A DNA stretch of 13,235 nucleotides from Anaerolineales bacterium (GTDB lineage Bacteria; Chloroflexota; Anaerolineae; Anaerolineales; Villigracilaceae), in NCBI GenBank assembly GCA_016928525.1, contig JAFGKO010000320.1:1-13235 (forward strand), given 5' to 3'. The notes beneath the pieces were generated by a model. That model was not told the origin of the DNA. It did no database searches and saw nothing but the letters and a program-made list of their open reading frames with translations. The position numbers were made by a program, and so were the translations under genes. Below are positions 1 to 8,100 of this stretch, in pieces (position 1 is the stretch's first letter; the number at the start of each line of letters is the position of its first letter).

Positions 1-534
1 CACCGGCAATTCGATGCCCATTTTTTTCGTCACCTCGCGTGCCGCGCGCACCGCTTCCTTGATCTCGTACAGGTCGCTGATGGTCTCGATCACGATCAGG
101 TCCGCGCCTGCTTCGGCCAGCGCGCTGATCTGCTCGGCAAAAGCCGCGCGTGCACCCTCCAGCGAGACCCGGCCGTACGGCGCGATACGCACCCCTAGCG
201 GACCAACATCACCCGCCATGAAGACATCCTTGAACGACGCCGCCACCACGCGCTTCGCTAGCTCCACACTGGCCTTGTTGATCTCGGCTACTTTGTCTTC
301 CAACCCGTGACGCGCCAGCTTGTAGCGGTTGGCGCCGAAGGTGTTGGTCAAGATCAACTGCGCGCCCGCCTCGATGTACTCACGGTGCACTTCGGCCACC
401 GCGGCAGGGTTGGTGAGGTTCAACTCGTCGAAGCACTGGTCGAAGCCAATCCCGCGCCCGTGCAGTACCGTCCCCATCGCGCCGTCAGCGAGCAGAGGGG
501 TGTTAGTAGATAAAAGGTTAAGGAAATTACTCAT
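1..534 (-). CDS. homocysteine S-methyltransferase, N-terminal part (runs off the window)
   Basis: The frame is open for 178 codons from ATG at 534 to the window edge. The protein opens with LLADGAMGTVL, then LTNTFGANRYKL near residue 62, GDVGPLGVRI near 107 and ADLIVIETISDLYEIKEA near 144. These are hallmarks of the homocysteine-binding barrel that activates homocysteine thiolate on zinc and transfers a methyl group to give methionine. The zinc cysteines would lie beyond the visible part. GGAG lies about 8 nt before the ATG, supporting this start. Family members are either single-domain or fused to a methylenetetrahydrofolate reductase domain (YitJ type); the window cannot tell which. It is the last visible gene of the minus-strand series and sits 145 nt after a glycosyltransferase gene, with two palindromic repeats between. 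It is distinct from the full MetH at 5116-8682, although its N-terminus is clearly related. Confidence 0.9.
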   Translation of the reverse strand, partial: MSNFLNLLSTNTPLLADGAMGTVLHGRGIGFDQCFDELNLTNPAAVAEVHREYIEAGAQLILTNTFGANRYKLARHGLEDKVAEINKASVELAKRVVAASFKDVFMAGDVGPLGVRIAPYGRVSLEGARAAFAEQISALAEAGADLIVIETISDLYEIKEAVRAAREVTKKMGIELPV

Positions 535-560
535 AAAGTTTCTCCATTAATGCTACAACG

Positions 561-596
561 GTGGTTGAGTACCGCGAAGCGGAGTATCGAAACCAC
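561..596. repeat. palindromic repeat unit A
   Basis: The unit has outer arms GTGGTT (561-566) and AACCAC (591-596). An inner hairpin is CCGC-GAA-GCGG (572-582). The ends read GGTTGAGTA on one side and GTATCGAAACC on the other. It shares these ends with the unit at 619-661, which lies in the opposite orientation. It sits between the stop of the GT39-like gene and the start of the homocysteine methyltransferase. No T-tract follows, so it is not an obvious intrinsic terminator. Confidence 0.7.
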
Positions 597-618
597 AAAT
601 TTAAACTTTCAAATGCCT

Positions 619-661
619 GTTGGTTTCAATACGGCGGACGAACGCCGCCTACTCAACCAAC
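619..661. repeat. palindromic repeat unit B, inverted relative to unit A
   Basis: The outer arms are GTTGGTT (619-625) and AACCAAC (655-661), a perfect 7-bp match. The inner stem is GGCGG (633-637) with CCGCC (645-649). Its reverse complement begins GGTTGAGTA and ends GTATTGAAACC, matching unit A at both ends while the inner stem sequence differs. Different stems with pairing kept in both suggest a family of mobile palindromes. Confidence 0.7.
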
Positions 662-679
662 GGTTCGCCTTTGAAAAAA

Positions 680-2476
680 TCAAGGCTGCTTTATCACCGC
701 CAAAAGAACCCCATCCTTTTCAACCCGATATACCACTTCCGCATCGGGATAGGAGGTCAAATCAAAATCATAGCGCGTCATGGAAACCACATAATCATAA
801 TGTTCCACGCGGTCTGCCTCATGTCCCGAGAACACATGAAAACCATCCCGCAGATACAGCTCCAACAAATGCGACGGGCCATCTACCCATACATTTGCAC
901 CTGGCGTTGCGAACTCATTCATCCAACCCGCGGCCTCGCGATATGACGTGCCCCAGTAATCCAGTTCGAAGCGGCGGAACGCGCCCGCCTCCCCGCCGAT
1001 GAAGGTGTTGTAATACATATACTCGTACGGATACAGGCGGACAATGCCTATCAAGCCGGGCAGGAGGACCAGCGCAATTAGGGCTATTTGCAGTGTCTTT
1101 TGCTTGATTTTCTCGAAGGCGACGCTTGCCAACATGAAGACCGGCGGCAGGATGAAGAAAATCTGGCGAAAATTATCGTACAGCGGAGCGCGTGTGACGA
1201 TGAATCCCGCCAGCGGCAGGATGAACCAGACGGCGGTCAAGGCCAGCAGCTCGACGTACTCCCGCCTCTTGACCAGGCCAATGATTGCCACCGTCAAACC
1301 GGCAAAAAACAGAGCCCAGGCTGGTTCCGTCAACTGGATGCCCAGCAGCACCGGCACATACGAGCGCGGAATGTCCGCTGAGGAGTACTGCACGCCGTCG
1401 AAGAGCACCTGTCCCTGCCAGGGATATTGCGACATGATTTGGATACTTTCGATAAACCGACCTATGGGATCCGGCCATAAATAGGGCCAGGTAACGTACA
1501 TCACGATCAAGGCGATGACAGCGTAGACGAAAAGCGCCGGGATAGCTTGCTTCCCTTTTTTGTAGACTGCATATATCCCAACCAGCAATCCTGCAAACGG
1601 GCCGAGGATGCGCATGGAGGTGGCAAATCCAAGAAAGCTGGCTGGTAAGAGAATAGAGAACAGTGATGAGAGAGTAGAGGGAGAAAGTTTGCGGTAAAGA
1701 AAGATAAGGATAAGCGTAGAAAGTATAAAGTAGACAAAGCGGAGTTGGATGAAGAACAAAAAATAACGCCGGATATAAACTTCGGCATCCGTGCTAGCCA
1801 GGTCAGATGCGATCCACGAGAGGATATTGGTATTCCCCGCTTTGGCAGATTGGACCAGGGTTGTAATGAATGTGTGAAAGGCATCGGTGAAGAGAAACAG
1901 TCCGCAGACGGTAGCAAGCCAGAGCCCGGAAAGAAGCGCAAGAGACCGCTTATTTCGAGGGTCAATGTTATTAAGCTGAAATGGCTTGGGCGAGTCAAAA
2001 AGCCTGAATCCAAAATAAAGAGACAAAAGAAAAAAAGCAAGAAAATTGGTGTCTTTCGGATTGATGAAAGCGTGTCCCCAAAAGACAGGTTGGGTCATCA
2101 ACAAAAGCGTTGCAGCCATGGCAGCCGTCCGGCTCAACCAGCGCAGACTCAGCGCATAGAACGCCCACATGCCAGCAAGGAATGTAATGAAATAGATCAG
2201 GTGGCGAACGTCCGGAAGACTTAATGGAAGAAAGGCGCCCAGGAAACGCGACACCAACGAAACTCCCATGACATAGGAAGGACCATAATTCCCCAGGTCT
2301 GCTTGCGTAATCTGCACCTCACCTTCCAATAACCATGAGCGATAGGCATCCAGTGATCTGGCAGCGTATTTTTGAAGCGACAGGTCATCCCAACTCTCCC
2401 CATATCGGTGAAGGGTAAAAATGCCGATGAGCAGGCTCAGGGCAAGCAGGATGAAAATAGAACGATTTTGTCGCAT
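680..2476 (-). CDS. GT39/ArnT-like integral membrane glycosyltransferase
   Basis: The product is about 598 residues with some ten or more hydrophobic segments and a hydrophilic C-terminal tail of about 80 residues. After the first membrane segment comes HRYGESWDD (residues 23-31). An acidic pair in the first outer loop is the catalytic signature of GT-C enzymes of the GT39/ArnT/PMT type, which take a sugar from a polyprenyl-phosphate donor outside the membrane. The acceptor is unknown. The open frame extends upstream to 2563, but I chose ATG at 2476: it begins the first membrane segment and lies 13 nt after the stop of the upstream GT87-like gene, whereas the longer frame would overlap that gene by 74 nt. 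Its ribosome site is weak (AAAAGA). The gene is probably co-transcribed with the GT87-like gene and may act on the same glycan. The call as a GT-C membrane enzyme is firm; the exact family is less so. Confidence 0.8.
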   Translation of the reverse strand: MRQNRSIFILLALSLLIGIFTLHRYGESWDDLSLQKYAARSLDAYRSWLLEGEVQITQADLGNYGPSYVMGVSLVSRFLGAFLPLSLPDVRHLIYFITFLAGMWAFYALSLRWLSRTAAMAATLLLMTQPVFWGHAFINPKDTNFLAFFLLSLYFGFRLFDSPKPFQLNNIDPRNKRSLALLSGLWLATVCGLFLFTDAFHTFITTLVQSAKAGNTNILSWIASDLASTDAEVYIRRYFLFFIQLRFVYFILSTLILIFLYRKLSPSTLSSLFSILLPASFLGFATSMRILGPFAGLLVGIYAVYKKGKQAIPALFVYAVIALIVMYVTWPYLWPDPIGRFIESIQIMSQYPWQGQVLFDGVQYSSADIPRSYVPVLLGIQLTEPAWALFFAGLTVAIIGLVKRREYVELLALTAVWFILPLAGFIVTRAPLYDNFRQIFFILPPVFMLASVAFEKIKQKTLQIALIALVLLPGLIGIVRLYPYEYMYYNTFIGGEAGAFRRFELDYWGTSYREAAGWMNEFATPGANVWVDGPSHLLELYLRDGFHVFSGHEADRVEHYDYVVSMTRYDFDLTSYPDAEVVYRVEKDGVLLAVIKQP

Positions 2477-2489
2477 TCTTTTGGAAATC

Positions 2490-3869
2490 TCAAATCGCCA
2501 ATTTTTCGAACCAGCGATTGGCGGCAGGAAAGAATTTCGTCTTCTGTATCTCCCTGGTAACAACCCACATCAGCCACAAAACGATCAAAGGGGCAAGCAG
2601 GCGGCCAAATGACCACGGGAAGAAATCGAATGACGGCAGGATAAATTCCTGAATATAGGCAAAACCAAACCACATCCACAAAGCGGGTGAAGCGATGCAT
2701 TTGAGCATCAACAAAAACGGCAGGGTGACAAAAATGCCATGATGGTCCCAAACGACGGGAGAAGCAAGGGTCATAAAAATAAACAACGAAGGCATGGCAT
2801 TCAGCAAGGCATTATTCTCAGCTTCGCGGTTCAAAAAGGTATTGTGGCGGACATTTTGCGCCATAACGTAGATCGTTGTAACTCCAAAGATAGCCTTGAC
2901 CACTATAATGATGACACGCGTTGCGGCGATATCGATGCCAAAAAATGGATTCAGGAAACGGAAGAAGGAATCAAAGGATGTATCGTGGAAGTTCGTGTTG
3001 AGACTCTGCGACAGGAGGCCAATATTAGTAACAAAATCGAAATAAGGGGAAGGACCTTCCAATGCAAGGGGGATCAAGGCCAACAACAGAAAACTCACTG
3101 CAAACCAGGCTGTCCAACGCCAGTTACGCTCCAGCAAGAAAGCGAGCACCAGCGCGGCGGGCGATGTCTTCAAATGAACGGCAAGTGCAAGGGCCAGCGC
3201 AGAAAGAAAGGGTTTCTTCGAAAAATACAGAGCGCTGAACATCGCCAGCACCATGACCAGCAAATTCACCTGTACATAACCAAGCGTCCTATGCAAGGGG
3301 GTATTGATCAGCATAAAAATCACTGTAATACTGACCGCGAAACGATTGGAAAATCCGTATCGTTCAAGGAGTTGCACCAGCAATACATAAAACAGTCCAA
3401 ACGCGAGGATATTCAATATCCATAAAATTAACAGCACACCTTGATCCCCCAACGGGAGGATGACCTGCAAAATCGTCGCCCAGAGAGGCAAATAAAAGTA
3501 AGTGTCGGGTAGGGATTGATTCTTCAACAATGCAGTGGCGGCTTCTATATAGTAAGCATAATCCCCATAGCGGAATCTCTCGCGAAGAATGTTCAAATAA
3601 ACCAAGATCACCAGGAAGAAACCTGCCACAAAAAACACATTCTTTGCATTGATTTTTTCATTGACAAGCAAATAAAGGATTACGCCAACACTGATCCAGG
3701 TCAGGGCTGTCGAAGCCAGGGTAATTGCCAGGTTGGACAAAGGCCATTGCTGGATATACAGATTCAAACCAGCGACGCCGTTTCGCAAATAAATGATGAG
3801 AACGCTGGCGATGACCAACGCAGAAATCCCGATCCATGCAATGAATGTGGCGCGCAATGAAGCTTTCAC
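2490..3869 (-). CDS. GT87 (DUF2029) family membrane mannosyltransferase-like protein
   Basis: The product has 459 residues and many hydrophobic segments. Family marks appear in order: YGDYAYYIEA near 101-110, whose Asp103 fits the catalytic aspartate of PimE-type enzymes; GYVQVNLLV near 197; HLKTSPAALVLAF near 232; and SPVVWDHH at 370-377. GT87 enzymes are GT-C glycosyltransferases using polyprenyl-phosphate sugars; mycobacterial PimE and AftC belong here. The substrate is not readable from the sequence. The start is GTG at 3869, supported by GGAG 6 nt upstream. The gene begins 32 nt after the Nudix gene and is followed after 13 nt by the GT39-like gene, so the two transferases look like an operon. 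Base composition is more AT-rich than metH. Confidence 0.82.
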   Translation of the reverse strand: MKASLRATFIAWIGISALVIASVLIIYLRNGVAGLNLYIQQWPLSNLAITLASTALTWISVGVILYLLVNEKINAKNVFFVAGFFLVILVYLNILRERFRYGDYAYYIEAATALLKNQSLPDTYFYLPLWATILQVILPLGDQGVLLILWILNILAFGLFYVLLVQLLERYGFSNRFAVSITVIFMLINTPLHRTLGYVQVNLLVMVLAMFSALYFSKKPFLSALALALAVHLKTSPAALVLAFLLERNWRWTAWFAVSFLLLALIPLALEGPSPYFDFVTNIGLLSQSLNTNFHDTSFDSFFRFLNPFFGIDIAATRVIIIVVKAIFGVTTIYVMAQNVRHNTFLNREAENNALLNAMPSLFIFMTLASPVVWDHHGIFVTLPFLLMLKCIASPALWMWFGFAYIQEFILPSFDFFPWSFGRLLAPLIVLWLMWVVTREIQKTKFFPAANRWFEKLAI

Positions 3870-3875
3870 AATCTA

Positions 3876-3879
3876 CTCC
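3876..3879 (-). promoter_or_regulatory. ribosome binding site deciding the GTG start of the GT87-like gene
   Basis: On the minus strand TTGGAG is followed by six bases (TAGATT) and then GTG at 3869. No ATG at a workable distance competes, so the GTG is the likely start. Confidence 0.65.
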
Positions 3880-3901
3880 AATGGGACAATTTTACTTCTT
3901 C

Positions 3902-4396
3902 TCAAAACTTATTTGCGCTTTTGACTCTGGCAGCCAGCCAATCTTTCAGCGCCGGACCTGTACCAATGTCCCAGGGACGGACTTCTTCGGGCGGCACAGC
4001 TTTGATCGACTCCAATTCATCGCCAAGCGTGATCTCGCCCTCTGCCCGGACGTGATAAGCGAAGATGATCTGGTTACGCAATTCGAATGGATAGTGACCC
4101 ACAAAGCTGACAATCTCCCCTTCGAGTCCCAGTTCTTCCTGGACCTCGCGCAGGGCCCCGTTTTCAGGCGATTCGCCCTTCTCGAGGAATCCCGCCACGA
4201 TGCCGAGCCATTTCTCCGGCCAGCCCTTGTTGCGGGTCAGGATGACTTTGCCTTCGTGTTCGACGATAGCGGCCACCACCGGAATGGGATTATCCCAAAA
4301 GACAAAATCGCAGGCTGGACATTTCTGGCGGAGAATGCCATCGATCTCGGCTGTAACAAGGGGCGTTGCACACTGGGGGCAGAATTTGTAGGGCAT
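3902..4396 (-). CDS. Nudix hydrolase with N-terminal zinc ribbon
   Basis: The product has 164 residues. A zinc ribbon is formed by CPQC (Cys6, Cys9) and CPAC (Cys26, Cys29). A complete Nudix box lies at residues 69-91: Gly69, Glu75 and REVQEELGL (83-91), matching G-x5-E-x7-REUxEExGU. Such enzymes hydrolyse nucleoside diphosphates linked to another group using Mg2+ or Mn2+. The zinc ribbon recalls NudC-type NADH pyrophosphatases, but the protein is shorter and I do not see the NudC substrate motif, so the substrate stays open. The frame can be extended to a TTG at 4423, but that codon lies inside a mobile palindrome; ATG at 4396, directly before the zinc ribbon, is preferred. No clear Shine-Dalgarno precedes it, perhaps because the palindrome 10 nt upstream replaced the native leader. 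Confidence 0.87.
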   Translation of the reverse strand: MPYKFCPQCATPLVTAEIDGILRQKCPACDFVFWDNPIPVVAAIVEHEGKVILTRNKGWPEKWLGIVAGFLEKGESPENGALREVQEELGLEGEIVSFVGHYPFELRNQIIFAYHVRAEGEITLGDELESIKAVPPEEVRPWDIGTGPALKDWLAARVKSANKF

Positions 4397-4406
4397 AATA
4401 TTTTTT

Positions 4407-4433
4407 GTAGAGCAAATTGGCAATTTGCTCTAC
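4407..4433. repeat. 27-nt palindrome at the 3' end of the RAYT gene
   Basis: Perfect 13-bp arms flank one G: GTAGAGCAAATTG (4407-4419), G at 4420, CAATTTGCTCTAC (4421-4433). The RAYT stop codon (4432-4430) lies within it. It is nearly identical to the palindrome at 5085-5111. On the minus strand an A-tract, not a T-tract, follows, so it is not an ordinary terminator. Confidence 0.9.
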
Positions 4434-5074
4434 ATGTCATATTTACAGTATGACCATTTCCATTTGGTCCAATCATCAACCAGCCCGGCCTTGACTGGGT
4501 TGTTGAGCACGTATTTGATAATACGTTCCAGTTCGGCGGGATCGCGGACAAAGTGATCGTAGTTTTCATGTTGCCAGAATGCGCCTGTTCGACCCAGAAT
4601 CAAATTCGACTCGCGAGCTGTATATCTTTTTAGAGAATGCATAATTTTGGAAAGCGAGTAGTATTTTCCATCTGCATCTTCAAGAGGGATGCAAACAAGA
4701 TGGCCATGGTTCGGCATTATACAAAAAGCTTCCAAGCTATAAACTTTGTCATCCCGATAAAACAAGCTTTCTGCGATGAGATCCGCAACCTGAGGGTTGG
4801 ACAGATAATTTTCACCACAAGCAAGTGAGTCAAGCGCATCGTCCCATTTCCCGAAGAAACGACGATGCTCCATTTGAAGTTGTTCCTCTCGTTTCACTTT
4901 GTCGGTAATCCTATTGATGTTCTCCTCTGCCTGTTCTTTCTCTGCCAAAAGTCTTTCGACAACTTCTTTTGGGAGTGAATTTGCCAACCTGAAGGTGATA
5001 AAAAGCGTTGCACCTTCAGGCTGGATATGTGGAAGATTCCGACGATAGAATTTTTTGTAAGAAAATTGGTTCAT
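4430..5074 (-). CDS. REP-associated tyrosine transposase (RAYT, Y1_Tnp family)
   Basis: The product has 214 residues. The N-terminus contains YRRNLPHIQPEGATLFITFRL (residues 10-30), the first strand of the Y1 transposase fold. The metal-binding HUH motif is MPNHGH (His123, His125). GAFWQHENYDHFVRD follows near 164-178. IIKYVLNNPVKAG (185-197) carries Tyr188 as probable nucleophile; it aligns with the Tyr of E. coli TnpA-REP in a motif that also ends NPVK. These enzymes cut and rejoin single-stranded DNA at hairpin repeats. All catalytic residues are present, so the enzyme may be active. An in-frame TTG at 5101 lies within the flanking palindrome; ATG at 5074 just before the conserved region is preferred, with a weak GAGAG ribosome site. 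An insertion of about 40 charged residues (35-75) lies between the first strand and the HUH motif, as in other long RAYTs. Confidence 0.9.
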   Translation of the reverse strand: MNQFSYKKFYRRNLPHIQPEGATLFITFRLANSLPKEVVERLLAEKEQAEENINRITDKVKREEQLQMEHRRFFGKWDDALDSLACGENYLSNPQVADLIAESLFYRDDKVYSLEAFCIMPNHGHLVCIPLEDADGKYYSLSKIMHSLKRYTARESNLILGRTGAFWQHENYDHFVRDPAELERIIKYVLNNPVKAGLVDDWTKWKWSYCKYDM

Positions 5075-5084
5075 TGCGTCTCTC

Positions 5085-5111
5085 GTAGGACAAATTGGCA
5101 ATTTGTCCTAC
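5085..5111. repeat. 27-nt palindrome at the 5' end of the RAYT gene
   Basis: Perfect 13-bp arms flank one G: GTAGGACAAATTG (5085-5097), G at 5098, CAATTTGTCCTAC (5099-5111). Compared with the copy at 4407-4433, arm bases 5-6 are GA instead of AG, and the opposite arm changes to match, so pairing is kept. It lies 4 nt downstream of the metH stop and 10 nt upstream of the RAYT start. Confidence 0.9.
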
Positions 5112-5115
5112 AATG

Positions 5116-8100
5116 CTATCTCATAAGCTGCTCCACACGGGATTCGCCGACACTGTAATACTTGGCATCCTTGTGGTGGACGATGATCGCGGCGGTGGAC
5201 TGCTCGGGAATCAATTGGAAGGCAGGAGAGAGTGTCATCCCCAGTTCGGATTCAACGGCGGGTAACAGGTCGAAAACTTTGCGATGGTCTTCCAGTTCGG
5301 GGATGGCAGGATAACCCCACGAGTAGCGTTTACCCTGGCCTTCGGCGAGACCGAGTTCACGGCAGATGTGACGGTGCAAGTATTCGGCGGTCGCTTCGGC
5401 GGTCTGGACAGCCAGTCCGTGGGTGAAGTAGGCTTCAGAGTAGTCACCTTTGGCCTGTAAAGCATCGAAGCGCTCGGTGGCTTCCTGGCCGACGGTCACG
5501 ACCTGGAAAGCAACCACGTCCATCTGGCCGGAGTCGACGCTGGCGAAGTAATCGGAGAGAGCCAAGAAATCGCCATACGGCTGGCGGGGGAAGGAGAAGC
5601 GGGTCAATTGTAGGGGCGAAGCATGCTTCGCCCTTACCGATTCGGGATCGTAGACTATCAAGTCATCGCCATCCGCCTGGCAGGGGAAATAACCATAGAC
5701 GGCTTGCGGTTTGAGCCAGCCAGTTTTGAGGGCTTCGCGCTTCATCTTGTCCAGGCGGGTGTCGAATTCCTTTTGCAGCTTTTCCCATTCCGCGCCGTGG
5801 GCGTTTTTCGCGCCCCACGACAGGCGGTAGAGTTCATTAATGCCCAGATTTTGGAAGACGATTTCCAGCGGCATTCTCTTGACGATTTGTTGGCCGAATT
5901 TGACTGGCGCTTTGATTGGAGCTGGGACGATAGCGCTGCGCTGTCCCGGTGTATCTTCTGCCCGTTTTTGAGAGGCGCGGCCCATTTCCATATCTGCATC
6001 GCGGCGGGTTCGGGCAAGCAGTTCCTCGCGCTTCTCGGGGACGATGAGCTGGTCCATTGTTTCCAGACCTTCGAAGGCATCCTTGCAGTAGAAGACGCCC
6101 GGTTCATAGGCTTCACCGTCTTCGGTGAACAGGATGCGGCGACCAAAGCGACGGTTGATGGCTGCACCGCCCACCAGGACGGGAATCTTGTGCCCCCGGC
6201 GCTGCAACTCGTTGACGATCAGCGGCATCTGCTTGGAAGTGGAGACCAACAGCGCCGACAGACCAATCGCGGTCGCATTGGCTTCGGCAGCTTTGCTGAT
6301 GATCGTCTCCGCCGGAACCTGTTTGCCCAGGTCGATCACATCGTAGCCGTTGTTGGCGAGGATGGTCTTGACCAGGTTCTTGCCAATGTCATGCACATCG
6401 CCGTAGACGGTGGCGATCACGACCAGTCCCTTGCTGACGCCTTCAACCTTTTCGAGGTAATTTTCGAGGTGGCTGACGGATTTCTTCATCACTTCGGCGG
6501 ATTGCAGCACGAAGGGCAGAATCAGTTCGCCCGCGCCGAATTTGTCGCCGACTTCCTTCATGGCGGGGAGCAGGACGGTGTTGAGGACTTCAACAGCCCG
6601 GACGTGGTTCTTGCCCCGTTTCCCATCATCTTTCATTTTCTCGCCTGCGGACAGGGGATAAGGGATAAGGGAGTCAATATCAGCCTCCACACCTTCCTTG
6701 TGGCGGTGGACGATGCGCCAGTGCAAGCGCTGTTCGGGGGTCATGCCTTCGGTGGGATCAATCTGGGTGGCCTGGTCAGTAGGTGTGACGTTTTCATAAT
6801 GTTCAATATACCTTTGCAATGCATCCGGGCGGCGGTTGAAGATCAGGTCTTCGGCCAGTTCTTTTTCTTCTTCGGGGATGTCAGCGTAGGGGGTGACATG
6901 CGCCGGGTTGATGATGGCCATGTCGAGACCGGCCTGGATGCAGTGATAAAGCATGATCGAGTTCAGCACCGGGCGGGCCTGGGCTGATAACCCGAACGAC
7001 AGGTTACTCACGCCCAGCGACGCCAGCACGCCGGGAAGCGCCTGTTTGATCAGTCGGATGCCTTCGATGGTTGCAATCGCGGACTCGGCAAATTCCGGGT
7101 CGCCGGTGGCCAGGGTGAAAGTCAATGTGTCGTAGACCAGGTCTTCAGGCTTGAGCCCGTGCTCGTCCACGGCGATGTCGTAGATACGTTTGGCAACTTC
7201 GAGTTTCTTCTCGGCCGTTTTGGCCATGCCATTCTCATCAATGGTTAGCACGATGACGGCGGCGTTGTGGGTTTTGGCCAGCGCAAAGACTTTGTCGGCC
7301 TTGGTGCGCCCGGCTTCCAGGTGGGTGGAGTTGATCAGACAGCGACCGGGAGCGGTTTTGAGCGCGGTCTCGAGCACGTCCAGCTCGGTGGTGTCGATCA
7401 CCAGCGGGACGTCCACGCCCATTTCGAGTTTCTTGACCACCTTGCGCATCAGCTCGACCTCGTCGGGGCGCTCGGTGACGGCGGTGGAGATGTCGAGGGC
7501 GTGCGCGCCGTATTCAACCTGCTCACGGGCGATTTCCAAAATCGAATCGTAATCTTCTTCTAGCAGCAAGCGCTTGAACTTGCGCGATCCTTGGGCATTG
7601 CAGCGCTCGCCGATCAGGGTCGGCGGGGGATCCTGTCGCATGGCAATGGCCGACATAGCGGAGGCAAATTTGGGCTCCGACTGATGCGGGCGGACCGGAT
7701 GCGGATGTCCGTTCAATTTGTCTACCAACAATTTCAGGTGCTCGGGCGTCGTCCCACAGCATCCGCCCACAACCGAGATGTTGTGTTTCGTCACGAACTC
7801 GTACATGTCGTTCGCGAACGGTTCGGGCTCGAGCGGGTAGACGGCCTGGCCATCCACGTTGAGCGGCAGGCCGGCGTTGGGGATGCAGGAGACGGGCAGG
7901 GTGGCGTTTTCGCCGAGCACGCGGATGGGTTCGCGCATGTGCTCGGGACCGGTGGAGCAGTTCAGGCCGATGACGTCGATGCCAAGGCCTTCGAGGATGG
8001 CCAGGGCCGCATTGACGTCGGTGCCGAGCAGCATGCGGCCGGTTGTGTCGAGCGTGACCTGGGCCTGGACCGGTAAATAGATGCCGGTCTCGTCGAAGGC

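Larger units (their letters stand above)
4407..5111 (-). mobile_element. RAYT gene bounded by matching palindromes (REP/RAYT unit)
   Basis: A Y1-type transposase gene fills almost the whole interval between two matching 27-nt palindromes. The unit sits between metH, whose stop is 4 nt away, and the Nudix gene, whose ATG is 10 nt away. I see no target-site duplication outside the palindromes, as expected for HUH/Y1 single-strand chemistry. Whether the whole unit moves or the enzyme only spreads the palindromes cannot be told from one locus. Confidence 0.65.

Noticed and set aside
2739..3425. 228-codon open frame on the plus strand opposite the GT87-like gene
   Set aside because: It is very rich in Gln, Lys and His, has no recognisable domain, and mirrors the hydrophobic codons of the membrane protein on the other strand.
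4407..4433. Intrinsic terminators at the RAYT-flanking palindromes
   Set aside because: Neither palindrome is followed by a T-tract on the minus strand; the left one is followed by an A-tract.
5075..5101. TTG start giving nine extra residues to the RAYT
   Set aside because: The codon lies in the centre of the palindrome and the extra residues come from repeat DNA; the ATG at 5074 precedes the conserved domain.
6655..6672. Treating the GGGATAA tract as a firm repeat like the GATTTNN tract
   Set aside because: Only two and a half copies are present, so it is listed with low confidence.
5623..6987. 454-codon open frame on the plus strand opposite metH
   Set aside because: It is fully antisense to a well-conserved enzyme, its protein has no family features, and long antisense frames are common in GC-rich codon-biased genes.
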